A stretch of DNA of 64,000 bases from Eonycteris spelaea (GCA_003508835.1 PUFA01000077.1:1192001-1256000); one strand, 5' to 3'. Shown: positions 35,187 through 47,107, counted from the first letter of the stretch. Numbers and translations: made by a program. The notes: generated by a model not told the origin, from the sequence alone.

Positions 35187-35188
35187 TA
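35187..35188. repeat. Right TA target-site duplication of the Tigger element
   Basis: TA immediately after the terminal inverted repeat; it matches 34132-34133. Confidence 0.7.
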
Positions 35189-35458
35189 AAGCGTCTGTCT
35201 GAATCTATCACCGCTATCTGTGTTCAGAAAGTGAAACCTGTGTAACTTATTTCTTTAGGTGGACACTCCTACTGGGAAACATTCATTTCCATTTCTGATG
35301 TTGCCTTCCAGGTGGAGGGCAATCATTGGCCTGATGCTCCTGGCTTCTCTCTACCCCTCCCTACCTTCTCCTTGACTGGCGAGTTTGGAATAATCATGAA
35401 AATTTCAGTCATTTCCTCTTGAGAGCAAGCTGTCAGGTGGAAACACATGTCGTTGCCC
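35189..35458. other. Unassigned spacer between two DNA transposons
   Basis: No repeat or gene recognised. Confidence 0.4.
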
Positions 35459-35466
35459 CTCTAGAG
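35459..35466. repeat. Left 8-bp target-site duplication of a hAT element
   Basis: 'ctctagag', identical to 35685-35692. Confidence 0.85.
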
Positions 35467-35684
35467 CAATGGCCCCAACCTTTTTGGCACCAGGGACAAG
35501 TGCGCCTATTAGAATCCAATGCCTGATCATCTGAGGTGGAGCTGAGGCCGTGATGCTAGCGCTGGGGAGCGGCTGCAAATACAGATGAAGCTTCACTCAC
35601 GCCACTCACCTCCTGCTGTGCGGCCCATTTCCTAACAGGCCACAGACCAGTGCCAGTCTCTGGCCCAGGGGTTGGAGACCCTTG
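35467..35684. mobile_element. hAT-like MITE, 218 bp
   Basis: It begins 'caatggccccaacctttttg' and ends 'ggggttggagacccttg', which are imperfect inverted repeats of the 'cagtggtccccaacc' type. Perfect 8-bp flanking duplications are diagnostic of the hAT superfamily. Inside are 'tgagcggctgcaaatacaga'-like and 'cctcctgctgtgcggccca' words known from a widespread mammalian repeat. Relative to longer copies I remember, part of the left half is deleted. It is non-coding. Confidence 0.85.
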
Positions 35685-35692
35685 CTCTAGAG
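35685..35692. repeat. Right 8-bp target-site duplication of the hAT element
   Basis: 'ctctagag', identical to 35459-35466. Confidence 0.85.
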
Positions 35693-36117
35693 TGAAGCCA
35701 GTGTCTCAGGCTAGCTGAAAGGGTAAACCTGGCTCCTTCTGTGGTTCTCCGTGGAGCAAATTATAGACAAATGGCTCAGTCTTCACACTGTGTTTTATCA
35801 ATAATAAAGTGATATTTTGGTCTCCAGTTCCCTACGTCTTGATCTCCTTTCTCAATTATCTAAGATCTTGAGCAGAAAAAGTTTTGTGATTTATCGCTTT
35901 ATGCCTCTGTGCTCCAACAATTCTCCTTTAATGGGTAACTGTTTAGACTGAATCAACCAGATAACCAAGTCTATCAATGTCACAATGAAATGCTAGAGTT
36001 GGGGAGAGTCTCCAGAAGCCTTTGAAATCAGTCATCTCTTGTCCTTCAATACAATAGGGTAATGTACAATGGAACTAACTGGCCACTGAACATGTCCTCC
36101 TTTGCTCATTGATTGTT
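35693..36117. other. Unassigned unique-looking DNA
   Basis: No repeat or gene recognised. Confidence 0.4.
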
Positions 36118-36262
36118 TAATATGCATTATCTCATGTGCACCTTTCACAGCCAATAAATAAGTACTGTCGCGAGCCCCATTTTACAGATGAGGAAAGTTT
36201 TCAAAATTGACCCAATTATATAGCTAGTGGCAGAATCAGAATTTAAAGTCAAGTCTGTTTAA
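36118..36262 (-). mobile_element. MIR SINE, antisense
   Basis: 'cattatctcatgtgcacctt', 'cattttacagatgaggaaag' and 'atatagctagtggcagaatc' follow the reversed MIR. Confidence 0.8.
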
Positions 36263-37324
36263 ATTGAGACCCCTAGATTAACCTAGATAATAGTCTTTAT
36301 CATCCCATCGATTGATGGCTACATTCCACTTAAAGATCAAAGACAATAGTTGATTCAAGGAGCATTAGAAAGCAAAGTTCACAACAACATACTTGAAGAC
36401 ACAAGAGTGACTAGATTCACTGTGTCTCCCCTGGACTGCACATGACATCAGAACCCTGAAACTTGTCAGTACAAAGCATTGTTCCAGAAGTAAATGAGGG
36501 AAAACACAAGCTCTGCTGGGCAGATTGGCTAGGAAAATGTGGTGCTATCAGAAGTTTGTAGTTTTAAGATTCCCTTGTGTTTTAGTGGCATCAGCACACA
36601 AAGGGAATTAAGCCATTTTGATCTGCAATAATGAGAAACATGGCTGACGTTCAGACCTGAAACTATTTAATGCAAGTTAATCCTTGAAACAAATCTGGAA
36701 TGAAATGAGGGAGAAAAAAAATCTTATTATGGTAGACATCAACTAATGGGTTGCATTTCTTTCTTCTCAATTAGAAATGGCAGAGGGGTTTTAATTATTT
36801 TTCCTTAGCAAGCACATCAAAACATATCTACACAAAAACACAGCAAATATGTTATAAACTTATTTAAGCCAAAGAGCTCGTCAACACTGTTTGCAATTAT
36901 GAAATCATTTGGGGATATGGTATTTTTTTTTAAAGAATTGTTTTTCTCTTAGATGCAAACCACATCACAGTCCACCAGGCATAAATCTTTTATTGTATCT
37001 TCAAGAGCAAAAATGGAAATTGTGCAACAAAGGCGCCACTGATAAAACGCAACTAGCCCCCCAGAATCATTGGGATGATCTCATTAGTTAGGAGAGATAA
37101 CAGGGCATGTCATGATTTCAAAAATGTTCTTTGGGGGGAGGGGGGAAATATTGTTGAAATTAAATGTTGTTCAAGGAGTTCAAAAGAGTAATCATTGGGA
37201 ACTTTAGTGTCCCATCTCCAAAAGTTGTCATATACATTAAGGGGGAAAAAAGGCTTTTACAGAGATGTGTCATTTGATGGGCAATGAAGGGCACAGTAGA
37301 GATGGAATAGAACGATATAACGTG
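36263..37324. other. Unassigned unique-looking DNA
   Basis: No repeat or gene recognised apart from short A or G runs. Confidence 0.4.
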
Positions 37325-37570
37325 CTTAATGAGAGCACAGCTTCAGAAATCAGACTACCTGTGTGTCAATTATGACTCTGCCACTTAACAGCTGTATAAC
37401 TCTAACCTATTTGTGCCTCAGTTCCTTTATTTAAAACTTGGGCTAAGAATAGAATCTACTTCATATGTTTGCTATGAGCTTAAATGACATAATAATGTAA
37501 AGCATATAATATGTACTCTATCAATATTTTAGTATTATTGTATTGTTATTATTTTTACTATTATTATTAC
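37325..37570 (+). mobile_element. MIR SINE with (TTA)n-like tail
   Basis: 'gactctgccacttaacagct', 'tgtgcctcagttcctttatt' and 'gagcttaaatgacataataa' follow MIR. The end merges into ATT-rich repeats at 37535-37570. Confidence 0.8.
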
Positions 37571-38035
37571 CATAATTATTACATCTGTTTTCAACAGGAA
37601 TATTAGACTTCAGTAGTAGTCTAGGAGTGGTGCAGGGTCAGGCTAAGGAGTCAGAAATGGGAGTTCGCACTTTCAAAAACCAAAGTTAGAAAACCAAAAA
37701 TCAGGATAAAATGAGCTAGGACCCCAAAGGGCAATTTGGGTAATGAAGAAAAATCCAAGAATGACAACTTTAGGAATGGTGCCAGTGGTTCAATAATTTG
37801 TTTCTAGTTCATTATCACATCAGAGATGGCTCACCAAATCAAACATTCTTTCTTTACCATCTTTATCTAATCAATTACCTGCCCCTTACCTTATTTTGGG
37901 TCCAGAAATCCCTAACTCAAGCGACGACAGAGAACATGGATTCCACCATAATGGGATGGGATTCAGTGCCATGTTCCCAGTTTCTGAGAGGTGAGGTTAT
38001 ACGACAAGGGTAAATAAATAAAAGGTAAGTACATT

Positions 38036-38037
<2 letters not shown>
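37571..38037. other. Unassigned unique-looking DNA
   Basis: No repeat or gene recognised. Confidence 0.4.

Positions 38038-38091
<54 letters not shown>
38038..38091. repeat. (CA)n microsatellite
   Basis: About 27 uninterrupted CA units; likely polymorphic. Confidence 0.97.
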
Positions 38092-38094
<3 letters not shown>

Positions 38095-38864
38095 AGACCC
38101 CAGAGTCTGAATCTAAAAAAGTGGTCACTGCTGGACCCACAGCAGGGTTACTTTCATGGAAAGTCACTGGGCTGAAAATCTAAGGGTTTTTATATTTCTC
38201 CTATCTACATGCTTCTCAAAATGATGATCTTTGCTGGGGATTGCTATTTTTAAAAGTCAATTCTGAGGTTCCAACTGAATCAAAATCCTTGGAGAATGAG
38301 ATCTAGCAATATGCGAAATATTCTCCAGGAGATTCTTTTGTACACTAAACTTTGATGACAACTAGACAAGAGGCTGAACTACCCTAGGCACAGGTCTCAG
38401 CTGTGGCAACAAGAGATGTTGGACAGGGAGTCGGTTAATCACTGTTTGCATAATCTGATCATCCAAACTCCCCAATGCAACTTTTTTTAGATTTAAAAGT
38501 TGCAGCCCCGTTTGTCATCCAATGAAGGTTGTTAGGAATTGTGGGGACCAAAAACTAACTTGATGACATAATTCTGCTTTCCTCATTGTAGAACAAAAAT
38601 TTCAGTGCGGCAATGATGTATTGGAATCAATTGGGATGACTGTCAAACTTTGAAGGCTTGTTCTCTTTGGGATCTAACATTATCTAAGGGGCTACAGGAT
38701 AAGATTAAAGAATTGGACAATACAGTCTCTGCTTTGAGGTAGTTACAGCAGATTTAGGAAACGAATACAAATACAGTAAGCATTCAGTGAGTATTTGCTG
38801 ATTGAATTGAGTGAGAACTGTCTCTAAGAACCTGAAATGTTTACAAGTTGAATAAAAAAGTCAA
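38092..38864. other. Mostly unassigned, possible hAT relic
   Basis: 'aatcctt ggagaatgag'-type text around 38205-38370 faintly resembles a MER5/Charlie element but is too diverged to call. Confidence 0.3.
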
Positions 38865-38935
38865 ATGAATGAACATTTATTGAACACTTTTATACCAAGT
38901 TAGGTGTGGATACCAGACAGGACCCTAATCTCTAG
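38865..38935 (-). mobile_element. L2 3' fragment, antisense
   Basis: 'aatgaacatttattgaacac' and 'gatacc agacagga'-type text follow the reversed L2 end; short. Confidence 0.5.
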
Positions 38936-39229
38936 TTGTCACCATGTCTGTGGCCCTCTCCTAAAGGTAACTGCCATTCGTGCAGTCTCTGATGAGGTAC
39001 ACCCATGGCAAACTCTCAAAATATAACACTTGGCCCCTGGGCACAACAAGGAGGCTGACAAGAGTCCAGGCAAACTACTGCCTGCCCAGTGACCTACAAG
39101 GTCACCTGTTTTAACAAGTTTTACCCTTAAAGTAGCAATTAACCAAACCATTCAGATTCCCTTGGGAATTTATGCTAGAGATGCGAGCTTCTCCTTTAAT
39201 CTTTACTTTGATCCCATAGTATCTGAAAT
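38936..39229. other. Unassigned unique-looking DNA
   Basis: No repeat or gene recognised. Confidence 0.35.
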
Positions 39230-39560
39230 TCTCTTCCCATTTTAATAATAAGCAAACTGGGACTGTGGAACTGAGCAAGAATCTACAATATTTCATGTTA
39301 GGAGGATGTGAACCCAGATCTTTGTGATACCAAAGCTTTTTTATGCAGAAGATAGACCTAGGATCTCTAAAATGATGTTCCAAAAAATCGATAAAAAGGC
39401 AGAGTTCTTCATCAATGGGACCTATGCCAAAGTGAGCCGTTGCAAGGCTAGTGGAAGTTTCTACACAAAGGTTGACTAACCTCTGCTTCAGAAGGCCAAG
39501 CTGAGAGGAAATGCTGGACGAGATGGCTTCTACAATCTCTTCCAACATTAGATGTTAGAA
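39230..39560 (-). mobile_element. Possible ancient SINE-like repeat, antisense
   Basis: On the minus strand it starts 'taatgttggaagagattgta' and contains a 'gaacccagatc…cagtttgc'-like order reminiscent of an old mammalian SINE. This probably explains the 145-codon minus-strand frame at 39111-39548. Confidence 0.35.
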
Positions 39561-39752
39561 TTTATTGGCAAACAGCTGGGTACCACATTAAGTTAATTTC
39601 TTGGCAAAAGCAAAATGTATTCTTGCAAAAACTTCTATTGGCAGTGCTATTGCCTTGTAAAAGTGGAAAAGAATCTCAGAAAATTGTTTATTTTCTTCTA
39701 AGGATTTTCAGAGATGGCTTATTGTAGAGCAGGATTGTAGAGATATGCAAAG

Positions 39753-39995
39753 CATAGCATAGTGGGTTAAAAACACTGGTAAAAGTGGGTTTGTATCCTG
39801 GCTCTGCCATTTAAGAGCCATATGACTTTGGCTATGTTTTTTAACCTTTCTGAAATTTATTTTTTCTCATCTGAAACAACCTACCTCACTCACAAGGTTG
39901 TGAGAATAAAATAACGCACCTAAACAACTTAGCATGTATCAAACGCACAAAGCATGTATCAAACTGTCAATAAAGAGTACCCATTAGCTATCATA
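39753..39995 (+). mobile_element. MIR SINE, near full length
   Basis: 'agcatagtgggttaaaaaca', 'gtatcctggctctgccattt', 'acctcactcacaaggttgtg' and a tail ending 'agagtacccattagctat' follow MIR. The tail contains a 14-base internal direct repeat, 'agcatgtatcaaac'. Confidence 0.85.
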
Positions 39996-40329
39996 GAGCA
40001 AAGTTGGTTGGTGGAACATCCCTGTGTTTTGGAGCTGTTATGTTACCCTGGTGCTTGACCAGAGGCAGTTTCTGAAAAGTTCTGGGGGGAAAAAATGAAT
40101 AAAAAGAGTCCAATATATGAGGAAGAGAAAAGGTACTTTTTAAAACTTAAATTAGTTTTTACAAGACTTAGAGCTGGGCTTTGTATTTCAACGGACCTGT
40201 TTTTTCTTCCCTGCTCAGTATCTATAAGATCTTGAACATATGAGTTGGCCTCCTGACACTGCAGTAAATTAACCTGTACAATGGGAATAAAGTACAGAAG
40301 CAGAAGTTCCTGTCAAAATATAATTAGTT
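39996..40329. other. Unassigned unique-looking DNA
   Basis: No repeat or gene recognised. Confidence 0.4.
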
Positions 40330-40790
40330 GAGATGCTTTTGGTTGCAAGTAACTGAATGCTCAACTACAACTGGCCCAAACAATTGTGGCTAATTTTTCT
40401 AATATAGTCCAGAGACAGTCAATTCCAGGGTTAATTCCATAGCTCAACTATTCAGAAACTGAGCTGTTTTGGCTCTTTCCTCTTGATTCAAGGTAACTAC
40501 AACAGTTCTGAGAATTATAGTGTCACATGACAATGGCCCAAACTGGAACAAAGTAGGAAATATTTCACCTTACACAGTTTTGTTTTTTCACCAAGAATTA
40601 AATCCTACCCAAAAGCCCCCAGCAGATATCTCTTCAGGTCCCATCGTTCAGAACTGAGTCACGTGTCCACCTCCAAACCAATTACTGGTAAGAGGGGGCA
40701 AAATTTGGTTAAATCATTTATGCCTCATAGCTAGGAAAGAGATCTACACTACTACACATCTGAAAAAACCAGTGTTGTTGGTAAGAAAGA
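40330..40790. mobile_element. Ancient interspersed repeat, family not named
   Basis: 'ttttggttgcaagtaactga', 'aaaagcccccagcagatatc' and 'cacctccaaaccaattactg' follow in order a common ancient mammalian repeat (LTR- or DNA-type) that I recognise but cannot name with certainty. Confidence 0.5.
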
Positions 40791-41399
40791 GTGTAGAGCG
40801 TGGGCAAACAGTAGTAATTGCTCCTTTTATCTGCTAAGGGTGTTGAGAAGCTTGAATGATACTATGATGTAACTAGCACGTGGTAAGTACTCAGTCATAT
40901 TTGTTCCTCCTTAGTAATTAAAAGATCTTAAAGTCATAATCTTCTCAGGTTAAACTATCCGTAAATGGAAAATACTGATTTACATAGCTATATTAGAAAT
41001 TGCTATTTAATATACAAAAAAAAAAAATTCTTACAAAAAGTTCCATCGTATTCATGTAAATATCAGGTCTCTAATTCATTTAAGTTGTAGTTCAGTGAAT
41101 GCAAATTAAACAAAATAAACATATCAATTTTTGACACATCTCGCTTCATCTAATACACCCATATTAATAAAATACCATCCTAATAATCTTTAGCATCATT
41201 CATTGATACTACAGCAATTGTGTTTGGACATGGGAATGAAATGTCATACCTAATCGTTTAGTTCAGAAGTTTATAGGGCCAAAATGGAGTGCAGGTATTG
41301 ATTTAGAGCAAAAGGTATGAACATCAGGTTGGCAAAAAACAGAGTCTGGGACAACCTTACCATAGATTTATTCATCAATGACTCTTTAGTGTTTAAATA
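40791..41399. other. Unassigned AT-rich DNA
   Basis: No repeat or gene recognised. Confidence 0.4.
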
Positions 41400-41714
41400 C
41401 CAGATACCTTTTTACCCATGCCTTGTGGAGTTTCCTCTGTCCTTTAGCAAGCTTGTTCCCATCTTATGAAATCCAACTCAATCTTTTTCTCCCTTGCAAA
41501 GACTTTCTGCTCTCCCCTCAAGGCAATTATTTCCTCATCTGGTCTCCCAAAGCTACACCTCTTTTTTCTCACTTAACACTAATTATTTACTTATGTGTCT
41601 CTTCCCCTCACTAAAGAACTCTTGGGGGCAAAGGACTGTGTCCTATTCATATTGATGGCCCCAGTGTCTAGTGCATTGTTCAGTATGTATTGTAGTAGGC
41701 AAGAAATCTTTATT
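41400..41714 (+). mobile_element. L2 LINE 3' fragment
   Basis: 'aaagaactcttgggggcaaa', 'ggactgtgtcctattcatat' and 'ccccagtgtctagtgcattg' match the L2 3' end. Confidence 0.7.
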
Positions 41715-41935
41715 GAATGAGTGGTTTCTATGTTCTGCACATTACTGTGCACTAGGCATGCTAAGAAAAGCTTTAGATACAACATCTTATTGAGTCTCTC
41801 AACAATTTTACAAATAAAGAGAATAAATTTCGGAGAGATTAAATAATTCAGCTAAGGCGAATGAAGCAGCTTACTGAGGGCAGAATCTCCATTTGAACCT
41901 ATCTCTGTCCTTCTCCAAAGCCTGGATATTCTCCA
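41715..41935 (-). mobile_element. MIR SINE, antisense
   Basis: 'actgtgcactaggcatgcta', 'ttttacaaataaagagaata' and 'gagggcagaatctccatttg' follow the reversed MIR, directly abutting the L2. Confidence 0.6.
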
Positions 41936-42499
41936 GTATATTACACAGCTTTCATGGAGGCTTATGACTGGAGCAATCTCAACAACACAACCAAACGTAC
42001 TATTTATGTGTTTACTTGAACTTTTCTTGTTTGTTTTTGTTTGTTTGTTTGCTTGTTTTTTAAATATATGAGTAGGAGTCATGCCCTTCATTTATTAGAA
42101 AGAAAAAATATCCAAAACAAATTATTATTTTCATTTTCTTCTTCTAAACAAACTCAGTCCTACAGTGCTATAATGAAAAGTTTAAGTAAATGTGTGATTA
42201 TTCTATAAATAATCCATCTCAAGCTGGTATTAATGCAAAGCAAAGCTTGGTTGTCTGCAGCTGGGGTTTTAGAGTGATAATCACATCTCTTTTCCCCCAT
42301 GCAAAGAGCAGATATATGATTAAAGAAGATAAAACTATTTGTCTCTGTTAAAGTAGTTTGGAAAACAGAGCTTAGTATCACACTCAATTCCTTTAAGGGC
42401 CCAGTGCCCACACCCCCAGTTGCTGTGAGACTTGACTGTGTAACATTGCATAGATGTCTGCTTATCTGAAGAACTGACCTCATCTGATTGGTTCACTTC
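41936..42499. other. Unassigned DNA with (TTTG)n
   Basis: A TTTG-rich microsatellite lies at about 42026-42058. No gene is recognised. Confidence 0.5.
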
Positions 42500-42785
42500 A
42501 CCTGGGAAGTTTCAAACCCACCACTCTCTTACTCCTCCTCATCTCAGCTGTCCATCAGCCCCACCTGGTAACTCTGCTGTTGTCTGTATGTTTGGTGGCC
42601 TTCCCCTGTGGAGCAGGTAGACTTGACCTGAGAACACATCCTTCCTTGCTCAGTTCCTCCCCTTTTCCTATTCTGCTTCCCTAGCTCCCTGTGGGTTTTC
42701 CTGAAGAACACTCTCAATAAACCATATTTGCTCAAATCTCTGCCTCAGGCTTCTCTTCTAGAAAACCTAATATAATTGGCTTAAA
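42500..42785 (+). mobile_element. LTR-like repeat, family not named
   Basis: Pyrimidine-rich text is followed by 'ctctcaataaaccatatttg' (polyadenylation signal AATAAA) and 'tctgcctcaggcttctctt', then an 'aaaacctaatat' end. This is the layout of a retroviral LTR R/U5 end. The family is not identified. Confidence 0.4.
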
Positions 42786-43267
42786 TGTGAGGCCACAATT
42801 AAGCTTTCTAATTCCACCACCCATACATAAACCTACAACTTAACTTCATCACCACTAGCCCAACCACAGCAACAACTAGACATGAAGAAGAATGCACTGA
42901 AATAGCTTCTCCGAAGAAAAGAAGGTCAGAAAGACACCCAAATGTTTTCTCATGCTTTCCCTCCCAAGAGAACAGAGCAAGAGTTTTCTTCTAACCAGAA
43001 TTAAACTATACAGAGCCTTTGTGTGAAGTTGGAGAAGGCACACCCCCAATGGTTCAGCCCACACCAATGTAGACACAACATGATGAACTGAGAAAAACTC
43101 AATATCTGTTGCTCTTAGCCTCTTGCCCTGGTTGCTTTGTACAGCACCAACCTGCATAGCAGCAATGAAGGACCTACCCTCCTATATAAAAATATGACTG
43201 GGGACAAGTCCCCCCCCCACACCACCCATTAAGGGACCAACAACAACAAATAGACAACTAAATATCT
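42786..43267. other. Unassigned unique-looking DNA
   Basis: A C9-10 run lies near 43210. No repeat family or gene is recognised. Confidence 0.4.
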
Positions 43268-43455
43268 AACCCTGAGGTTCAAATCCTGGATGTATCATCG
43301 ATGTGACCCTAGGAAAACAATTTCACCTCTCTTTGTTTTTTTATCTTTAATTTAGAGATAATAAAAGTACATTCCTCCTATGGTTAAATGAGTTAATACA
43401 TGTAAGGTGCCTAGAGTAACTTTTGACACATAACAAACTCTAAATAAATGTGAGA
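43268..43455 (+). mobile_element. MIR SINE
   Basis: 'ggttcaaatcctggatgtat', 'atggttaaatgagttaatac' and 'gtaaggtgcctagagtaact' follow MIR. Confidence 0.85.
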
Positions 43456-44015
43456 CATCACTACTCATCATAAATGTATGAGAAACTGTAAGGAGAGTAC
43501 TCCACTTGATTTGGAGGATAAAGTGAGGGAAAATGCCACACTTTGGAATTGAAGCAAGTGGGAAAACCTGTGGTAGAGAGATTGCCTATCACAGAAAGAG
43601 TTCATCTTAAGAAGATGGTTTAAGCTGTTTGCTAATAAGAAAATGCAGATTCCCAAACCTCTACCTAAGAAATCCAGTTACCAAGCAAAGCAAAGCACAT
43701 GAGGAATGTGCTCAGAAGAACATAACTGGCATCTAATAATTACTAAAGAAAGCTATGATCATCTCAACTATGCTGCAATACATCTAGCAAGCAGCATATC
43801 TCAATATTATGACCTTTGATGGCTGATGTAGGAAAAGTATTGGGTAATAAGAGTTTGTTGGCATTCATCAAGTATTGTCTGAGGTGAAAAATAATTACAT
43901 TTGGTGGACACAAGTATCCTGGTCTCCGGGAAATTACACTCTATGATGAAGTAGAAAATAATTCACAAGGCCGTAATACAATTTAAGCAACACATTACTA
44001 CTAAAGAACAATAGT
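43456..44015. other. Unassigned unique-looking DNA
   Basis: No repeat or gene recognised. Confidence 0.4.
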
Positions 44016-44200
44016 CTTTAAGGTAGACCTCCAGCCCACAGCATCGGCACCACCTGGAACTTGTTAGGAATGTAAATTCTTAGGTTACACTCCCCATCTA
44101 CTAAATCAGAAACTCTGAGCATGAGGCCCAGCAATCTGTGCTCTACAAGCCCTCCAGGTGATTCTAAGACACACTAAAACTTAAGAACCACAGTGTAGAC
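44016..44200 (+). mobile_element. MER5A-like hAT-Charlie element
   Basis: 'cagcatcggcaccacctgga', 'ctaaatcagaaactctgagc' and 'ccctccaggtgattctaaga' then 'cttaagaaccacagtg' follow MER5A. Confidence 0.8.
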
Positions 44201-45588
44201 CATCTGTATTTCTGTACTGTAATTCTGTACTCAGAAGCAACCTTAGAATGATTGATTTGATTTGACAGGTGCCATGATACCAGAAAGGAGTAGCACAGCT
44301 AGTATTCAAGAGAAATCTACTCACTGGAAACCTATATTGCATCCCTTAAATAATTGGCAATTTAGTGCACCATAATCTCTTGAAACTTTGATTAGTATGG
44401 GACAAATTCCAAGAGCCTGACAATCCTAAATGTACTAACAAGCTTCCTTACCAACCTATTCCAGCACCTGATGGCATCTCCCTCAGCCCAGCCTTTAGCC
44501 ATGATAACCCTCTCTGTTGAAATAGAAATAAAAAAAATCAACGAAGGGAACAGACATAAAGACTAAAAGATCTACATCTCATCACTACTGCCACCATCCA
44601 CACACATCCATCTGCCAGAAGAAATTTCATAAAGCATTGACCAAGAAAACCCGAAACTAACTGTATCCCCTATGCCTTTTTGAACTCACAACACACAATA
44701 AATTTAATGGAAAAGAATGCAGCTTGACTGCAAACATGCCCATCATCCAACACTGAAACTATATTTAAATTGGACATAAATAACTCTTCCCTAAACTAGA
44801 ATGACATCTATATAATGCTTCTCTTTCTAGTGAAAATCTAAAGTGTACATGTGTGTGCACATGTGCATGTTTGATAAAACATTATTTAAGGGAAGCAACA
44901 TTCCTTCTTAATTTATTATTAAGGACAAATAGTCTCAGGATCATCTCAGTAATAAATAAATAATTAGTAACTTTTTTGTGTACCATTTTCACCGATGGAA
45001 GAAAATGGCGGAGGATTGAAAAAGCACTATTTAAACTAAATCCGTTACATCATATTGGTTTACTTCCCTTTGAACTGTGTTTTAATCAAAGCAGGTTGAT
45101 TTCTAGTTCGTGAAAATGTTTCATTTCAAGCCACTGCAGTTTTACAAGCTTTTCTACCACATTTTACGGGAATCTTGTAAATCTTATAAAATTCTGGAAT
45201 GTCTACACCATAAAAACCTGTCATTTGAATGTGTTTTCTATGGAGATGTTTCTCCCTTATGCAAACTCACATACTTTGTAAAGATTTATAGAGGAAAAAA
45301 AGAAACATTTAATATATGTCCAACAGTACCTGGTCAAAAGATCACCTTTTCAGTTGACTGGAATTTTATCTGTCACAGACAAACACTTTATAGAATTATC
45401 TAAAAGACCAAAGCCATTCATAATAATCATGATTTTAAAAGTCTGTCACCCTTAACCTGTATGCCTCTTGCATTCAATCCGATTAATGACACATAGTACC
45501 CAATGCACGTCTTATGAGAATTCAAAAGCCAACGACACACTACTGTCATGAATAATCATTATTAAAGGAGATAAGTGTGTCAGTAACT
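44201..45588. other. Unassigned AT-rich DNA
   Basis: No repeat or gene recognised. The 97-codon frame at 45110-45403 has no motif. Confidence 0.35.
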
Positions 45589-45636
45589 GAGAACCAGCTT
45601 TAATTAATTTAATTTATTTTTTCGAGAACCAGCTTT
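45589..45636. repeat. 13-bp direct repeat flanking a 22-bp AT insert
   Basis: 'gagaaccagcttt' occurs at 45589-45601 and 45624-45636. Between them is 'aattaatttaatttattttt' plus 'tc'. The layout resembles a target-site duplication around a minimal T-rich insertion. Confidence 0.8.
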
Positions 45637-46384
45637 TAAGATTGATGTGCACCCCACTCCCAAATACAAACAAACACTACAATAAGGACAGTGCTACCTA
45701 ACTTAAATGAACCAGCACCAAGCACCTGAATGCTACTGAATGAATCATTCATTCCTTCTCATGAAGTTTATCATTTTCACTTCAAAGTAAAAAGAAGCAT
45801 GTTGATGTTTTTTTCTATTTATTTGTCTAGAACACTGAAGACTGTTAATCATGCATGAGAGTTTCTGTATTGTGATTCTTAAACCTGTTTGCATCAAATC
45901 CCTAAGTCATGTAAGAGTTTCGATGCATGGGTGAACATTAATGGATGAATCCAAATATTTATTTCATGCTAATTTGATGAGTTCTATGTAAAACTACTTT
46001 TCTATCCTAAATATGAAGGTGTTATTACTGCTTATGCTTTCTTCAGATGCTGGTGTCTGGGTTGAAGAAAGGTTTTTATATCAGGATTTGATTCTTTTCC
46101 TGGAGAAGAGGGAGAAACTGAGACTCTGCTGCTGAGGCAGTGATCAGGAAGTGTTACAGCAGCTAAGAGTGGACCGGAATGTCTGCGTTAAAATACCTGG
46201 AAAGTTGTTTAGTCTCTAAAGAAACAACCTTACATGTGGAACACTTGTGAGTCCCCACCTGGGAATAGGTGTGAAATGCCTGGAAATAAACACGCTAATT
46301 GAGTTATCTCTGAACTGAGGTGCACAATTAGTACCACGTGATTTCCAGATCTATGCTCATTCCACTAAAGATGTTGCTCTTCAT
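45637..46384. other. Unassigned unique-looking DNA
   Basis: No repeat or gene recognised. Confidence 0.4.
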
Positions 46385-46500
46385 TCCGGAACCAGAACAC
46401 CTAAGTCATTTGTTTCTCTCACTTGCCCTGTGACTTCAAATCATTTACCACTTCTCTGAGCTTGGTTTCTTCTCTTGAACTAAAACACAGTGGACAGTTT
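46385..46500 (+). mobile_element. Possible MIR-like fragment
   Basis: 'gccctgtgacttcaaatcat' and 'cttctctgagcttggtttct' resemble the MIR core; diverged. Confidence 0.4.
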
Positions 46501-46689
46501 TTGAGATCCTAGTCAACTAATTGAACAGCTCGCAGATCCTTTTTTAAGCCAATGACCAAAAGCTCTAGTGATGTTTGAACTTGGAGTGATTCAATGAAAT
46601 AGTTCTGTAATTAATGTAAAAATTGGTAACCCCATACATAACTTTTATAAATGACCTCATAAATAATATATATAATGAATGCAATAATA

Positions 46690-46830
46690 ATATTAAATGA
46701 CATTTACATAACATTTCATTGTACTTTATATAATGTACCAAATCCTCACAACCACCCACTGTGACATTGTATCAAATGAGAAAAACAAGTTCAGAAAGTT
46801 ATGAAAATTGCTCAAGATCACAGGAAGTCA
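46690..46830 (-). mobile_element. MIR SINE fragment, antisense
   Basis: 'aatcctcacaaccacccact', 'aaatgagaaaaacaagttca' and 'attgctcaagatcacagg' follow the reversed MIR. Confidence 0.65.
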
Positions 46831-47107
46831 TGACTATAATTTTTCTGATCTTTACAATATTAAAACAAAAAGAACGAGAGAGGAAAAATAAGAAGTGCTT
46901 AATCTTAAGACTAGGAGGCAAGGTCATAACTCCTGAAGAAGCCAATCATATGTCTACTTAATGCCATATATGATGTGAGCCCAAAAATGCATGTTACATT
47001 TTTATGAAAGAAGTATCAGATAAATGGGTAATCTTAATTTTACAGTTCCCCATGAGACTCATCTATTTTTGCCTATATGTAAATACGGTCTAACATGTGA
47101 AAAAGTG
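46831..47107. other. Unassigned AT-rich DNA
   Basis: No repeat or gene recognised. Confidence 0.4.

Noticed and set aside
38038..38091. Regular direct repeats that might suggest an array
   Set aside because: Simple CA dinucleotide repeat; CRISPR and operon features are not expected in this mammalian sequence.
39111..39548. 145-codon minus-strand frame
   Set aside because: Overlaps a probable ancient repeat, shows no motif or splice context, and its composition gives no family.
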